A DNA stretch of 64,000 nucleotides. It comes from Aeromicrobium wangtongii (lineage in GTDB: Bacteria; Actinomycetota; Actinomycetes; Propionibacteriales; Nocardioidaceae). The notes under the pieces were generated by a model, which was given only the letters and a program-made list of their open reading frames with translations, was not told where the DNA came from and searched no databases. Numbering within the stretch: position 1 is the first letter of the stretch; each line of letters opens with the position of its first letter. Positions 8,083 through 18,367 of this stretch are shown in pieces. Both the position numbers and the translations under genes were made by a program. The DNA lies in the NCBI RefSeq assembly GCF_024584515.1, contig NZ_CP102173.1, positions 248,001 through 312,000 on the forward strand, given 5' to 3'.

Positions 8083-8903
8083 GGCCCGTCGTCGCGGTGC
8101 TCGCAGGCCTGGTGGCCTTCGCCGCCGCAGTCGTCACCGTGCCGCTGCTGTGGGTCTCGACGCACGTGGCGGACGAGGACGGCTACGTGAGGTTCAGCAG
8201 CGAGCTGGCGACCGACCAGAAGCTGCAGGAGGCGTTCGTGGCGCGCCTGGTGGACGAGTACGTGCAGCGAAAGGACATTCCGGAGTCGCTGCAGGAGCCG
8301 GTGACCTCCGCCCTGACCGACGTGACCCGCACGACGACCAACCAGCCGGGATTCGTCGAGGCGTGGGAGCAGACCCAGCGTGACCTGCACCGGTCGGCGT
8401 TCAAGGACGGCGACGGACCGCTGACCGTCAGCCTGCGCCCCATGGCCACCTTCGTGACGAGCCGGCTGGACCGCAACCTGCCCATCTCGCTGGAGGTGCC
8501 CGGCGAGGTGCGTGCCCAGATCGGCACGGCGCAGGACCGCGAACGGCTGGTGTGGGTGGAGCGGTCCCGGACGTGGTCGCTGCTGGGGCTCCTGGTCGTG
8601 CTCGTGGCCGCCACGGTGTCACTGGTCGCCGCGCGCAGCAGGCCGCTGGCACTGGCCGGCCTCGGTCTCGGCGCCCTCGCGACGGCCGGGGTGCTGCGGG
8701 TCGCGATCGAGATCGCGGTCCCCGAGCTGACCGAGCGGGCCGAGTCGAAGTCGCCGTTCGCCCGGGCGGTCCAGCCGCTGCTGGTCGACCGCGCGGCCGC
8801 ATCGCTGACGGACTGGCTGGTCTGGATCGCGCTGGGCGGGGGTGCCGCCGTCGTCCTGGGGGTGCTCGGGCGACTGGTGTCCGGACGGCCCCGACGGGGC
8901 TGA
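8079..8903 (+). CDS. Membrane protein with an extracytoplasmic helical domain (unknown function)
   Basis: 274 residues. An N-terminal hydrophobic segment (5-28) is followed by about 130 polar, helical residues beginning DEDGYVRFSSELATDQKLQEA, then three hydrophobic segments (about 165-190, 193-215, 248-267). The layout and the opening of the soluble part resemble the N-terminal third of the PI-PLC-like protein at 42412-44511 ([20 protein letters not shown]), so the two may share a domain. ATGA-coupled to marP, which suggests a joint role at the membrane. Function unknown. Confidence 0.75.
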   Translation: MRPVVAVLAGLVAFAAAVVTVPLLWVSTHVADEDGYVRFSSELATDQKLQEAFVARLVDEYVQRKDIPESLQEPVTSALTDVTRTTTNQPGFVEAWEQTQRDLHRSAFKDGDGPLTVSLRPMATFVTSRLDRNLPISLEVPGEVRAQIGTAQDRERLVWVERSRTWSLLGLLVVLVAATVSLVAARSRPLALAGLGLGALATAGVLRVAIEIAVPELTERAESKSPFARAVQPLLVDRAAASLTDWLVWIALGGGAAVVLGVLGRLVSGRPRRG

Positions 8904-8906
8904 GGT

Positions 8907-9356
8907 CTAGCGGCGGTGCGAGGCCGGACGCGGGGCCGTGGTCAGCGGTGTCTGCGCGCCGGCAGCAGCGTCGGTGTGGCCCTTGAGCGCAGCGGGGATC
9001 TCCTTGGCGGCTGCGATCGTCTTCTCCGGCGCCCGGATCTTCTTGAGCAGCCGGATGCCGACGAGGATCAGCAGCGCGACCAGCACCAGGTAGAAGCCGG
9101 CGACGATCAGGAACGCCCATGCGGGGTCGAGGCCCGCCATGACGATGAAGTACGCCGCCGCGATCGACAGCAGGACGATGATCAGCAGGCCGAAGAACGC
9201 GGACACCGCGATCATGCCGATACCGACGGCGCCGGCCTTCGCGCTGACGCGCAGCTCGCTCTTGGCAAGCTTGATGACGGTCTGGACCAGCAGGGCGATG
9301 TCGCGGCTGGCGTCGCCGACCAAGCGGCCGATGGTCGGTTCCTCCGGGGAGCTCAT
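8907..9356 (-). CDS. Phage-holin-superfamily (Phage_holin_3_6-like) membrane protein
   Basis: 149 residues with an amphipathic N-terminus (VQTVIKLAKSELRVSAKAGA), two close hydrophobic segments (about 43-72 and 78-104) and a basic, Pro/Ala-rich tail. The layout fits the actinobacterial Phage_holin_3_6-type family, which despite its name is chromosomal and of unknown role; position matches Rv3669. Convergent with the preceding gene, only 3 bp between stops. The ATG at 9356 lies 6 nt after TAGGCT on the complement, so it is probably leaderless. Confidence 0.78.
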   Translation of the reverse strand: MSSPEEPTIGRLVGDASRDIALLVQTVIKLAKSELRVSAKAGAVGIGMIAVSAFFGLLIIVLLSIAAAYFIVMAGLDPAWAFLIVAGFYLVLVALLILVGIRLLKKIRAPEKTIAAAKEIPAALKGHTDAAAGAQTPLTTAPRPASHRR

Positions 9357-9393
9357 AGCGGGAGCCTACAAGTGTTCGGGCGGAGTGCGCAGG

Positions 9394-9555
9394 TCAGCGT
9401 CCGGCGATGGCCGCCACCACGCCGGCGTCGGACGCCTGCCACAGCAGGTTGCCACCGATCACGATCGCGAGCAGCATGCCGCCGGCCGTCAGATCGGTGC
9501 GAACCCGGCGGCGGGGCTCGGACTTCGGGGCGGACGGGGTGTTCGTGTTCTGCAT
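9394..9555 (-). CDS. Small single-pass membrane protein (hypothetical)
   Basis: 53 residues: a basic, proline-rich cytosolic N-terminus (SAPKSEPRRRVR) followed by one hydrophobic segment (LTAGGMLLAIVIGGNLLWQA). No family recognised. The ATG at 9555 gives the positive-inside topology; a longer form from 9603 would start inside a hairpin and is less likely. Lies between acs and the holin-like gene on the same strand. Coding status rests on length and topology only. Confidence 0.5.
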   Translation of the reverse strand: MQNTNTPSAPKSEPRRRVRTDLTAGGMLLAIVIGGNLLWQASDAGVVAAIAGR

Positions 9556-9564
9556 GGCAGCACG

Positions 9565-9638
9565 GTGCCCCGCGCACATGAGATCAAACTGAACGCGGGG
9601 CACCCGTACGGGGCAGGCGTGAGCAAGGCCACACCTGC
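9565..9638 (-). terminator. Two hairpins downstream of acs
   Basis: Just past the acs stop, the minus-strand transcript meets GCAGG-c-GTG / CAC-a-CCTGC (9613-9621 with 9630-9638), then GTGCCCCGCG / CGCGGGGCAC (9565-9574 with 9594-9603, 10 bp perfect, 19-nt loop). No T-tract follows, as is common in high-GC actinobacteria. Confidence 0.5.
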
Positions 9639-9643
9639 TGCGG

Positions 9644-11602
<1,959 letters not shown>

Positions 11603-11638
11603 CGGTGGCTCCTTGGATCGGTTCGTCATCGCATGCAT

Positions 11639-11654
11639 TGTGTCTCACGTCACC
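11639..11654. promoter_or_regulatory. Candidate Crp box upstream of acs
   Basis: TGTGT-CTCACG-TCACC matches 8 of 10 positions of TGTGA-N6-TCACA, ending 37 bp before the acs start. Crp/GlxR-type control of acs is known in other actinobacteria; here it is a sequence-based inference. Confidence 0.4.
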
Positions 11655-11660
11655 TCGAGG

Positions 11661-11700
11661 GTCATCCCGGGCGGGCCGCAGAGCGTCCGCCCGGGATGAC
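11661..11700 (-). terminator. Strong hairpin terminator after the acetate symporter gene
   Basis: Perfect 14-bp stem GTCATCCCGGGCGG (11661-11674) with CCGCCCGGGATGAC (11687-11700), 12-nt loop, starting 9 bp after the symporter stop. No T-run. It separates the symporter operon from acs, which needs its own promoter. Confidence 0.65.
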
Positions 11701-11708
11701 GTCCCGGT

Positions 11709-13343
11709 CTATTTCTCGGAGCCGGCCCCCGTCATCGAGCGGACGTCGAGCTCGACGTAGCGGGCCTCCGCATCGGAGTCCCGGGCGGTGATGGTGCCGA
11801 GCCAGCCGAAGAAGAAGCCCAGCGGGATCGAGATGATGCCCGGATTCGCCAGCGGGAACCAGCTGAAGTCCGCTCCGGTGATCATCGCGGTCTCCGAGCC
11901 CGACACGACCGGCGAGAAGATCACCAGGCCGACGCACGAGATGAGTCCGCCGTAGATGCTCCACACCGCCCCGCGGGTGTTGAACCGGCGCCAGAACAGG
12001 TTGAACAGCAGCGCCGGCAGGTTCGCCGAGGCGGCGACGGCGAAGGCCAGCGCCACCAGGAAGGCGATGTTGAGCTTCTGGGCCGGGATCGACAGCGCGA
12101 TCGCGACACCGCCGATCACGAAGGCGGCGATACGGGCCACCTTGACCTCCTGCTTCTCGGTGACCTTGCCCTTCTGCCAGACATTGGCGTACAGGTCGTG
12201 CGCCACCGACGAGGCCGATGTCAGGGTGAGCCCGGCGACGACCGCCAGGATCGTGGCGAAGGCGACCGCCGAGATCAGGGCCAGCAGCACGGCGCCCCCG
12301 GTCGAGCCGGAACCGCCGCCGACGGCCTCGGCCAGCAGCGGCGAGGCCAGGTTGCCGCCGGAGTCGACGATGTCCTGCTTCTTGTCGCCCTTGACCAGTG
12401 CGGCCGCACCGAAGCCCAGCACGAGGGTCATCAGGTAGAACGAGCCGATCAGGCCGATCGCCCAGAGCACCGACTTGCGGGCCTGGCGGGCGGTCGGGAC
12501 GGTGTAGAAGCGGATCAGGATGTGCGGCAGCCCTGCGGTGCCCAGCACGAGCGCCAGGCCAAGGGAGATGAAGTCGATCTTGGACTCCGTCGACACGCCG
12601 TACTTGAGACCGGGCTCCAGGAATGCCTTGCCGGCGCCGCTCTCCTCGGCCGCGGTGCCGAGCATGTCGCTGATGTTGAAGTCGAACTTCGCGAGCACCA
12701 GCACCGTGATCAGGATCGTGCCGACCATCAGCAGGACGGCCTTGACGATCTGCACCCAGGTGGTGCCCTTCATGCCGCCCACGACGACGTAGAAGATCAT
12801 CAGGATGCCGACGGCCACGATCGTCAGGTTCTTGGCGGTCTCGCTGTCGACGCCCAGCAGCAGGGCCACCAGCGCGCCGGCGCCCACCATCTGGGCCAGC
12901 AGGTAGAAGATCGACACCACCACGGTGGAGGTCGCGGCCGCGGTGCGGACCGGGCGCTGACGCATCCGGAAGGCGAGCTGGTCGGCCATCGTGAAGCGGC
13001 CGGAGTTGCGCAGCAGCTCGGCCACCAGCAGCAGGGCCACGAGCCAAGCGACCAGGAAGCCGATCGAGTACAGGAAGCCGTCGTATCCCGACAGCGCGAT
13101 CGCGCCGGAGATGCCCAGGAACGAGGCGGCCGACATGTAGTCGCCGGCCACGGCGAATCCGTTCTGGGCGCCGGAGAAGCTGCGCCCGCCGGCGTAGTAG
13201 TCGGCCGCGGTCTTGGTGTTGCGGCTGGCCCAGAACGTGATGGCGACCGTGATCAGCACGATCACGACGAACAGCGAGCCGGTCAGCAGCTGGTTGCTGC
13301 CATCGCCCTCGTCGGCGGCCTGCAGGAGGGTTGCGGCGCTCAT
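11709..13343 (-). CDS. actP: Cation/acetate symporter (SSS family, ActP-like)
   Basis: 544 residues with about 13 hydrophobic segments. The sodium:solute symporter signature region is clear: ADYYAGGRSFSGAQNGFAVA, GDYMSAASFLGISGAIAL, and GTAGLPHILIRFYTVP, which is characteristic of ActP/MctC monocarboxylate symporters. Likely imports acetate (and perhaps pyruvate or propionate) for Acs next door. Its ATG overlaps the stop of the DUF485 gene, repeating the yjcH-actP order of E. coli. Confidence 0.92.
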   Translation of the reverse strand: MSAATLLQAADEGDGSNQLLTGSLFVVIVLITVAITFWASRNTKTAADYYAGGRSFSGAQNGFAVAGDYMSAASFLGISGAIALSGYDGFLYSIGFLVAWLVALLLVAELLRNSGRFTMADQLAFRMRQRPVRTAAATSTVVVSIFYLLAQMVGAGALVALLLGVDSETAKNLTIVAVGILMIFYVVVGGMKGTTWVQIVKAVLLMVGTILITVLVLAKFDFNISDMLGTAAEESGAGKAFLEPGLKYGVSTESKIDFISLGLALVLGTAGLPHILIRFYTVPTARQARKSVLWAIGLIGSFYLMTLVLGFGAAALVKGDKKQDIVDSGGNLASPLLAEAVGGGSGSTGGAVLLALISAVAFATILAVVAGLTLTSASSVAHDLYANVWQKGKVTEKQEVKVARIAAFVIGGVAIALSIPAQKLNIAFLVALAFAVAASANLPALLFNLFWRRFNTRGAVWSIYGGLISCVGLVIFSPVVSGSETAMITGADFSWFPLANPGIISIPLGFFFGWLGTITARDSDAEARYVELDVRSMTGAGSEK

Positions 13344-13690
13344 CGCTCGATCTCCTGCTCGTACTCGTCACGCAGGCGATCGGCGATGGGATCCATGCGC
13401 CGCGCCGCGAACAGTGCGTACCAGATCGCGATCCCGAAGGTCGTCACGAACTGCAGCAGCCCGAACACGAGGGCCACGTTGATGTTGCCGAACAGGACAT
13501 GGCCCATGAATCCGCCCGCGTAGTTCGAGAGCAGGACGTACAGCAGGTACCAGGCCATGAAGGCGATGGTCAGCGGGACGACGAATCCGAAGTACGACTT
13601 CTTCAGCTGTGCGAAGTCCTCGGAGGCATGGATGCGTTGATAGGCCTCGTGGGCCTCGACGGAGATCTTCTCGCTCACAGGTCTCACCAC
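13340..13690 (-). CDS. DUF485 small membrane protein (YjcH-like)
   Basis: 116 residues with two hydrophobic segments (about 35-58 and 68-92) and the DUF485 pattern (QLKKSYFGFVVPLTIAFMAWY; FGIAIWYALFAARRMDP). This family accompanies ActP symporters and is presumed to be a small partner or stabilising subunit. GTG start at 13690; a second in-frame GTG follows immediately and another is 4 codons on. ATGA overlap with the symporter. Confidence 0.88.
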   Translation of the reverse strand: MVRPVSEKISVEAHEAYQRIHASEDFAQLKKSYFGFVVPLTIAFMAWYLLYVLLSNYAGGFMGHVLFGNINVALVFGLLQFVTTFGIAIWYALFAARRMDPIADRLRDEYEQEIER

Positions 13691-13876
13691 TTTCTGACGG
13701 GGGCGGTCTGGCGGGGACGGTTCCCGGCAGCGCTGCGCCGAGTGGTGCAGACGGTAGGCAACCGCCGCGATGTGGGCCAGATCACTGGAGGGCGTTGCGG
13801 TGGGCCACCGTGCCCGTGCGGTGGGCGGTCGTCGCGCTGCGCCGAACGGTCGTCCTGGGACGACGAACGGTTGCGT

Positions 13877-15385
13877 CTAGTCCTGGCGCTCGACGTCCAC
13901 GTGCTCGGGGGTGTGCAGGCGGACCATCGTGCGCGACACGTTGCCGGGCACGGCGTCGCGGGTGAGCAGCGAGACGCCGATCATCAGGCCGAAGCCGATC
14001 GGGACGGTCCACGCCGCCGGCTGGCTCATCAGCACGCCCAGCCACCCGTCCGGTCCCCACACGATCGTCAGCACGGGCGCGATGCCGGCGCACAGGCCGC
14101 CACCGATCATCCCCGCGATGGCCCCGTGCGCGGTCAGCCCGCGCCACCAGATGCCCAGCACGAGCAGGGGGCAGAACGTGGACGCCGCCAGCGCGAAGGC
14201 GAAGGTGACCGAGTTGGCCACCGAGATGCGTTCGGCCGACAGGGCGAGGACCAGCGGGACCAGGATGCCCCCGGCGGCGGCCAGCCGCAGGGCCGTGATG
14301 GTGCTGAGGCGCCGGCCCGGGCGCTGCTCGGAGCGGGCCAGCCCCTGCCCGAGGACCCCGGCGATCGACATCGTCAGGCCGGACGACGTGGACAGGAAGG
14401 CCGCGAACGCCCCCGCCGTGAGCAGCGCCGCCAGCAGCTCGCCGGTGCTGCCGCCCAGCATGCGCGACGGGAGCTCCAGCACCACGGTGTCGGTGCGGCC
14501 CGCGGCCAGCAGGTCGCCGGCGTAGATGCGCCCCAGGACCCCGTAGATCGTCGGCAGGAGGTAGAAGGTGCCGAGCAGCGCCAGCACGATCAGCGTCGTG
14601 CGGCGCGCCGCGCGGCCGTCCGGGTTGGTGTAGAACCGCACCACGACGTGCGGCAGGCCCATCGTGCCCAGGAAGGTCGCGATCATGACCGAGTACGTCA
14701 GGTACAGGCCGGTGGCGTCGGTGCGGCCCAGCGGGGTGAACCAGTCCTGCGGCGCGACCGGGGACGGGCGGCCGTCGCTGGACCAGGCGTGCAGCAGGAA
14801 GAACACCGGGATCAGCAGGGCGGTGAGCTTCAGCCAGTACTGGAAGGCCTGCACGAAGGTGATGCTGCGCATGCCGCCCGAGACGACGTTGATGACCACG
14901 ATCACCGCGACGAGCACCGTGCCGGCCCAGGTCGGGGCGCCGGTCACGGTGCGCAGCGTCAGCCCTGCGCCCTGGAACTGCGGGATGAGGTACAGCCAGC
15001 CGACCGCCACGACCAGGACGCTGGCCACCTCCCGCACCCGCACGGACTGCAGCCTGACCTGGGCGAAGTCCGGGATCGTGTAGGCGCCGGAGCGGCGCAG
15101 CGGGGCCGCCACGAACACCAGCAGCATCAGGTAGCCGGTGGTCCAGCCGATCGGGTACCAGAGCATGTCTGCCCCGTAGGCCAGCACGAGGCCGGCCACG
15201 CCGAGGAAGGAAGCCGCCGACAGGTACTCGCCGCCGATCGCGGAGCTGTTCCAGACCGGGCTGACCGATCGCGAGGCGACGTAGAAGTCGCTCGTGGTCC
15301 GGCTGAACCGCAGGCCGAACGCCCCGATGCCGAGCGTCGCGACGGCCACGAGGGCGACGGCCACGATGCCGTAGGTGGTGCTCAC
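13877..15385 (-). CDS. Second cation/acetate-type symporter (SSS family)
   Basis: 502 residues, about 13 hydrophobic segments, paralogous to the symporter at 11709-13343. Shares SDFYVASRSVSPVWNSSAIG, GEYLSAASFLGVAGLVLAYG and GTMGLPHVVVRFYTNPDG. Divergence from the first copy suggests a different substrate range or affinity. Four-base overlap with the upstream small membrane protein, the same small-partner-then-symporter order as in the first pair. A 186-bp gap separates it from the first pair, leaving room for a second promoter. Confidence 0.9.
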   Translation of the reverse strand: MSTTYGIVAVALVAVATLGIGAFGLRFSRTTSDFYVASRSVSPVWNSSAIGGEYLSAASFLGVAGLVLAYGADMLWYPIGWTTGYLMLLVFVAAPLRRSGAYTIPDFAQVRLQSVRVREVASVLVVAVGWLYLIPQFQGAGLTLRTVTGAPTWAGTVLVAVIVVINVVSGGMRSITFVQAFQYWLKLTALLIPVFFLLHAWSSDGRPSPVAPQDWFTPLGRTDATGLYLTYSVMIATFLGTMGLPHVVVRFYTNPDGRAARRTTLIVLALLGTFYLLPTIYGVLGRIYAGDLLAAGRTDTVVLELPSRMLGGSTGELLAALLTAGAFAAFLSTSSGLTMSIAGVLGQGLARSEQRPGRRLSTITALRLAAAGGILVPLVLALSAERISVANSVTFAFALAASTFCPLLVLGIWWRGLTAHGAIAGMIGGGLCAGIAPVLTIVWGPDGWLGVLMSQPAAWTVPIGFGLMIGVSLLTRDAVPGNVSRTMVRLHTPEHVDVERQD

Positions 15386-15798
15386 GGACGGCGGGCCTCG
15401 TCAGGATGCTGGGGATCGACCAGCTGGCTGAAGTCCCGCTCCGCGCGTTCTGCCTGGCGGATGTAGACCCAGCCCAGGCCGAACAGGCCCGGATAGACCA
15501 GGACGCCCAGGATCACCCAGGGCGCCGGCACCCCCAGCACCCGGAACTCGGTCACGGCGTCGGACAGCAGGAAGACCAGTGGCAGCGCGCCGATCGACAG
15601 CATCAGTGTGAGGGCCACGGTCAGCGCGGCCCGCAGCTGCGACCGGATGAGGGAGCGCATGTAGATCTCGCCGACCCCGGTCGACTCGTCGATCTCCTGG
15701 CGCACGCTGCGCCGCACGTGGGTCGGGGCGGAGGTCAGCGGGCTCGTGACGCGCACCCGTCCCGGGTGGGCCGCCGGCGGCTGGGGTGGCTCGGTCAC
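15382..15798 (-). CDS. Small membrane partner of the second symporter (DUF485-like)
   Basis: 138 residues with a charged N-terminal half and two hydrophobic segments (about 63-82 and 91-112), ending in YIRQAERAERDFSQLVDPQHP. Layout and position parallel the DUF485 protein of the first pair, though similarity is weak. The GTG at 15798 overlaps the response-regulator stop (GTGA), so it belongs to the kinase-regulator operon. A start closer to the first hydrophobic segment is possible. Confidence 0.72.
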   Translation of the reverse strand: MTEPPQPPAAHPGRVRVTSPLTSAPTHVRRSVRQEIDESTGVGEIYMRSLIRSQLRAALTVALTLMLSIGALPLVFLLSDAVTEFRVLGVPAPWVILGVLVYPGLFGLGWVYIRQAERAERDFSQLVDPQHPDEARRP

Positions 15799-16529
15799 AG
15801 CGCGCGTTCGTGGATCAGGTCGCGCAGGGCGCGCGTGTGCCGCCGCGCCACCGGCAGCTCGAGCAAGGAGGTCCCGGAGGGAACCAGGACGCTGCACCGC
15901 CCGGCCTGCGCGCGGATCTCCCGCACGTGCGCCAGGTTGACCACGATGCTGCGGTGGACCCGTACGAAGCCCGCCTCGGCCCACTGGTCGGCCAGGACGC
16001 CCAGTGGCGTCCGGACCAGGTGGCTGGCGCAGTCCTCGAGGTGCAGCCGCACGTAGTCGCCCTGCGCCTCGGCATGGGTCACGGACGACCGGGACACGAA
16101 CCGGGTCACCCCGCCGAGCTCGACGGCGATCTGCTCATCGGCCGTGGCGGGAGCGTGCTCGCCGTCGGCGCAGGCCCGGCGGACGCTCTCGCGCAGCCGC
16201 TCCTCGCGGATGGGCTTGAGCAGGTAGTCGACGGCGTTCATCTCGAAGGCCTCCACCGCATGGGCCTCGTGGGCGGTCACGAACACGATGCGCGGCGGAT
16301 CGCGGAACCGACCCAGGAGTCGGGCGATGTCGAGCCCGCTGAGCCCCGGCATCGCGACGTCCAGGAACACCACGTCGATCTCGTTCTGCTCGAGCACCCG
16401 CAAGGCGTCCGTCCCGCTGTGGCTGGCGCGGACCGAGGCGATCCGGTCATCGCGCTCGAGCAGCCAGACCAGCTCGTCGAGGACGGGTTGCTCGTCGTCG
16501 ACGACCAGGGCGTGCAGGGCAGCGGACAT
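15795..16529 (-). CDS. LytTR-family response regulator
   Basis: 244 residues. The receiver domain (1-120) has the acidic pair DDE (12-14), the phospho-acceptor in VVFLDVAMPGLSG and the conserved lysine in YLLKPI. The C-terminal LytTR DNA-binding domain (about 140-240) has FVRVHRSIVVNLAHVREI. The start at 16529 is supported by GAGGA 7 nt upstream. Encoded between its kinase (16591-17730) and the second symporter pair, so it probably senses an organic acid and controls uptake, as LytTR systems do for carboxylate transporters in other bacteria. Confidence 0.9.
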   Translation of the reverse strand: MSAALHALVVDDEQPVLDELVWLLERDDRIASVRASHSGTDALRVLEQNEIDVVFLDVAMPGLSGLDIARLLGRFRDPPRIVFVTAHEAHAVEAFEMNAVDYLLKPIREERLRESVRRACADGEHAPATADEQIAVELGGVTRFVSRSSVTHAEAQGDYVRLHLEDCASHLVRTPLGVLADQWAEAGFVRVHRSIVVNLAHVREIRAQAGRCSVLVPSGTSLLELPVARRHTRALRDLIHERAL

Positions 16530-16590
16530 GGACAGATCCTCGCGGAGCGTGACCGGCGCCACAACCCCCGTCGTCCGTCATGGGCTGCGG

Positions 16591-17730
16591 TCAGGGGACC
16601 GGGTCGACCGCCGGGGAGAACTTGGGCACGCGCAGCGACACCTTCGTGCCGTGCCCGGGTGCCGTCTCGACGACGATCCCGTACTGGTTGCCGTAGACCG
16701 TCCGCATGCGTTCGTCGACGTTCGCCAGACCGACCGAGGCGCTCGCGCTGCCGCCTGACAGCGCCGCGCGCACGACCTCCGGGTCGACGCCGGCGCCGTC
16801 GTCCTCGATGGTGATGAGGCACTCGTTGCCGGCGTCGAGCGCGGTGACGCTGATCGTCCCGTCGCCGGCGCGGCTCTCCAGCCCGTGCCGTACCGCGTTC
16901 TCGACCAGCGGCTGGACGGACAGGAACGGCAGGGTCACGCTCAGCACCTCGGGGGCGATGAGCGTGACGACCCGCAGGCGGTCCCCGAACCGGGCCTTCT
17001 CCAGCACGAGGTAGCGCTCGATCGAGCGCAGCTCCTCGGCGAGGGTCGTGAACTCGCCGTGCTGGCGGAACGAGTAGCGGGTGAAGTCGGCGAACTCCAG
17101 CAGCAGCTCGCGGGCGCGTTCGGGATCGGTGCGGACGAACGAGGCGATCGCGCCCAGGGAGTTGTAGATGAAGTGAGGGGAGATCTGTGCCCGCAGGGCG
17201 CGCAGCTCGGCCTCCATCAACGCCGTGCGGGACGCCGCGAGCTCGGCCAGCTCGAGCTGGCTGGACATCCAGCGGGCGACCTCGGTCGTGGCCCGGACAA
17301 GCCCCGCCGACACCTCGTCGGTCAGGATCACGATGGTGCCGATCACGACCCCCTCGACCGCCAAGGGGGCGACGATCGCCCGGCCCGAGGCCTGCGTCGT
17401 GCCACCGTCCATCGCCGCGCTCATCAGGTCGGCGACGTCCTCGGGGTCGACGGGGCCGTCCCAGGCCAGGGGCTGGCGGGTGTCGGTGATCGCGATGGTC
17501 CGGACGCCCAGCAGCGTCCGGACGTGGGGCAGGGCGCTCGCGGCGCTCTCGGCGTCCAGGCCCCGCCGCAGCGCGGGTGCGGCCAGTGCCGCGGTGTGCA
17601 GCGTCTCGTACGTCGCGCGGTCCTCCGCGGTGCCCAGGCTGGGTCGCCGGGACAGCAGCCACCACCGGGCGAAGCCCGCGACCGCGACGAGCGCGACGGC
17701 GGCGATGATCGCGGTCAGCAGGTTGTCCAT
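16591..17730 (-). CDS. LytS-type sensor histidine kinase
   Basis: 379 residues. One N-terminal membrane segment (about 4-26), a GAF-like sensor region (about 45-160), then the His_kinase domain with AQISPHFIYNSL (phospho-histidine) and an HATPase with VENAVRHGLE, DDGAGV and GLANVDERM. Lacking the multi-pass 5TM-LYT domain, it probably senses a cytoplasmic ligand through GAF. ATG 17730 follows TAGCGT (17737-17742) by 6 nt: leaderless. First gene of the acetate-uptake regulatory operon. Confidence 0.9.
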   Translation of the reverse strand: MDNLLTAIIAAVALVAVAGFARWWLLSRRPSLGTAEDRATYETLHTAALAAPALRRGLDAESAASALPHVRTLLGVRTIAITDTRQPLAWDGPVDPEDVADLMSAAMDGGTTQASGRAIVAPLAVEGVVIGTIVILTDEVSAGLVRATTEVARWMSSQLELAELAASRTALMEAELRALRAQISPHFIYNSLGAIASFVRTDPERARELLLEFADFTRYSFRQHGEFTTLAEELRSIERYLVLEKARFGDRLRVVTLIAPEVLSVTLPFLSVQPLVENAVRHGLESRAGDGTISVTALDAGNECLITIEDDGAGVDPEVVRAALSGGSASASVGLANVDERMRTVYGNQYGIVVETAPGHGTKVSLRVPKFSPAVDPVP

Positions 17731-17755
17731 CGCCCGACGCTATCGCCGGTGCCGG

Positions 17756-18367
17756 TCAGTCGTCGCCGATTCCGCGGGCGTGCAGCGCTGCGCCGGTCTC
17801 GTAGGCCTGCGCCACGGTGCGGATCGCCATCGGCACCACCAGTGCTCGGGGGCTGCGCTCGAGGCCGCGGGCCTTCGCGGCGGCGCGGGTCTCCTGCGCG
17901 ATCGCCAGGACGCCGGGGATCGCGCCGATCATCAGGGAGAACGCGAGCGCGATCTTCTCGGGATTCACCCCGATCCGGCGGGCCGGGCGCAGGCCCCGCA
18001 CGATCGCGTCCAGCATCGCGTCGACCCGCGTCGTGCCGGTGAAGACCAGCGCGGCGATCACCAGCGCCAGCAGGTCGCCGATGACGTGGATCGCGGTGGG
18101 CCAGCCGCGCTGCCAGACCTGGAAGGCCGCCACGAGGACGATGACCAGCAGCAGGGGGCGCAGCGCCCGCAGCACGGGGCGCACCGGCAGGCCGGCGACG
18201 GCGACCAGCAGCATCGACAGGGCGAGGAATCCCACCGCCGACCACGCACCGCTCACCAGCACGGTGACGATCCCGTACGCCGCCAGCAGGCCCAGCTTGG
18301 GTCCGGCCGGGATGCGGTGCAGCACCGTCGTGCCGGGCCGGTAGGTGCCCAGGGGTGAGGTGATCAC
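17756..18367 (-). CDS. bioN: ECF transporter transmembrane subunit EcfT (BioN)
   Basis: 203 residues, hydrophobic N-terminal half with 4-5 membrane segments. The two coupling-helix motifs are visible: AAAKARGLER and ALHARGIGDD, which bind the ATPase grooves. Short compared with stand-alone EcfT, as typical for dedicated BioN. The GTG at 18367 overlaps the stop of the ATPase gene (GTGA). With the ATPase and BioY it makes a complete biotin importer. Confidence 0.9.
   Translation of the reverse strand: MITSPLGTYRPGTTVLHRIPAGPKLGLLAAYGIVTVLVSGAWSAVGFLALSMLLVAVAGLPVRPVLRALRPLLLVIVLVAAFQVWQRGWPTAIHVIGDLLALVIAALVFTGTTRVDAMLDAIVRGLRPARRIGVNPEKIALAFSLMIGAIPGVLAIAQETRAAAKARGLERSPRALVVPMAIRTVAQAYETGAALHARGIGDD

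Noticed and set aside
8907..9356. Holin-like gene as evidence of a prophage
   Set aside because: The family is a common chromosomal actinobacterial membrane protein; there are no other phage genes, and the position is syntenic with Rv3669.
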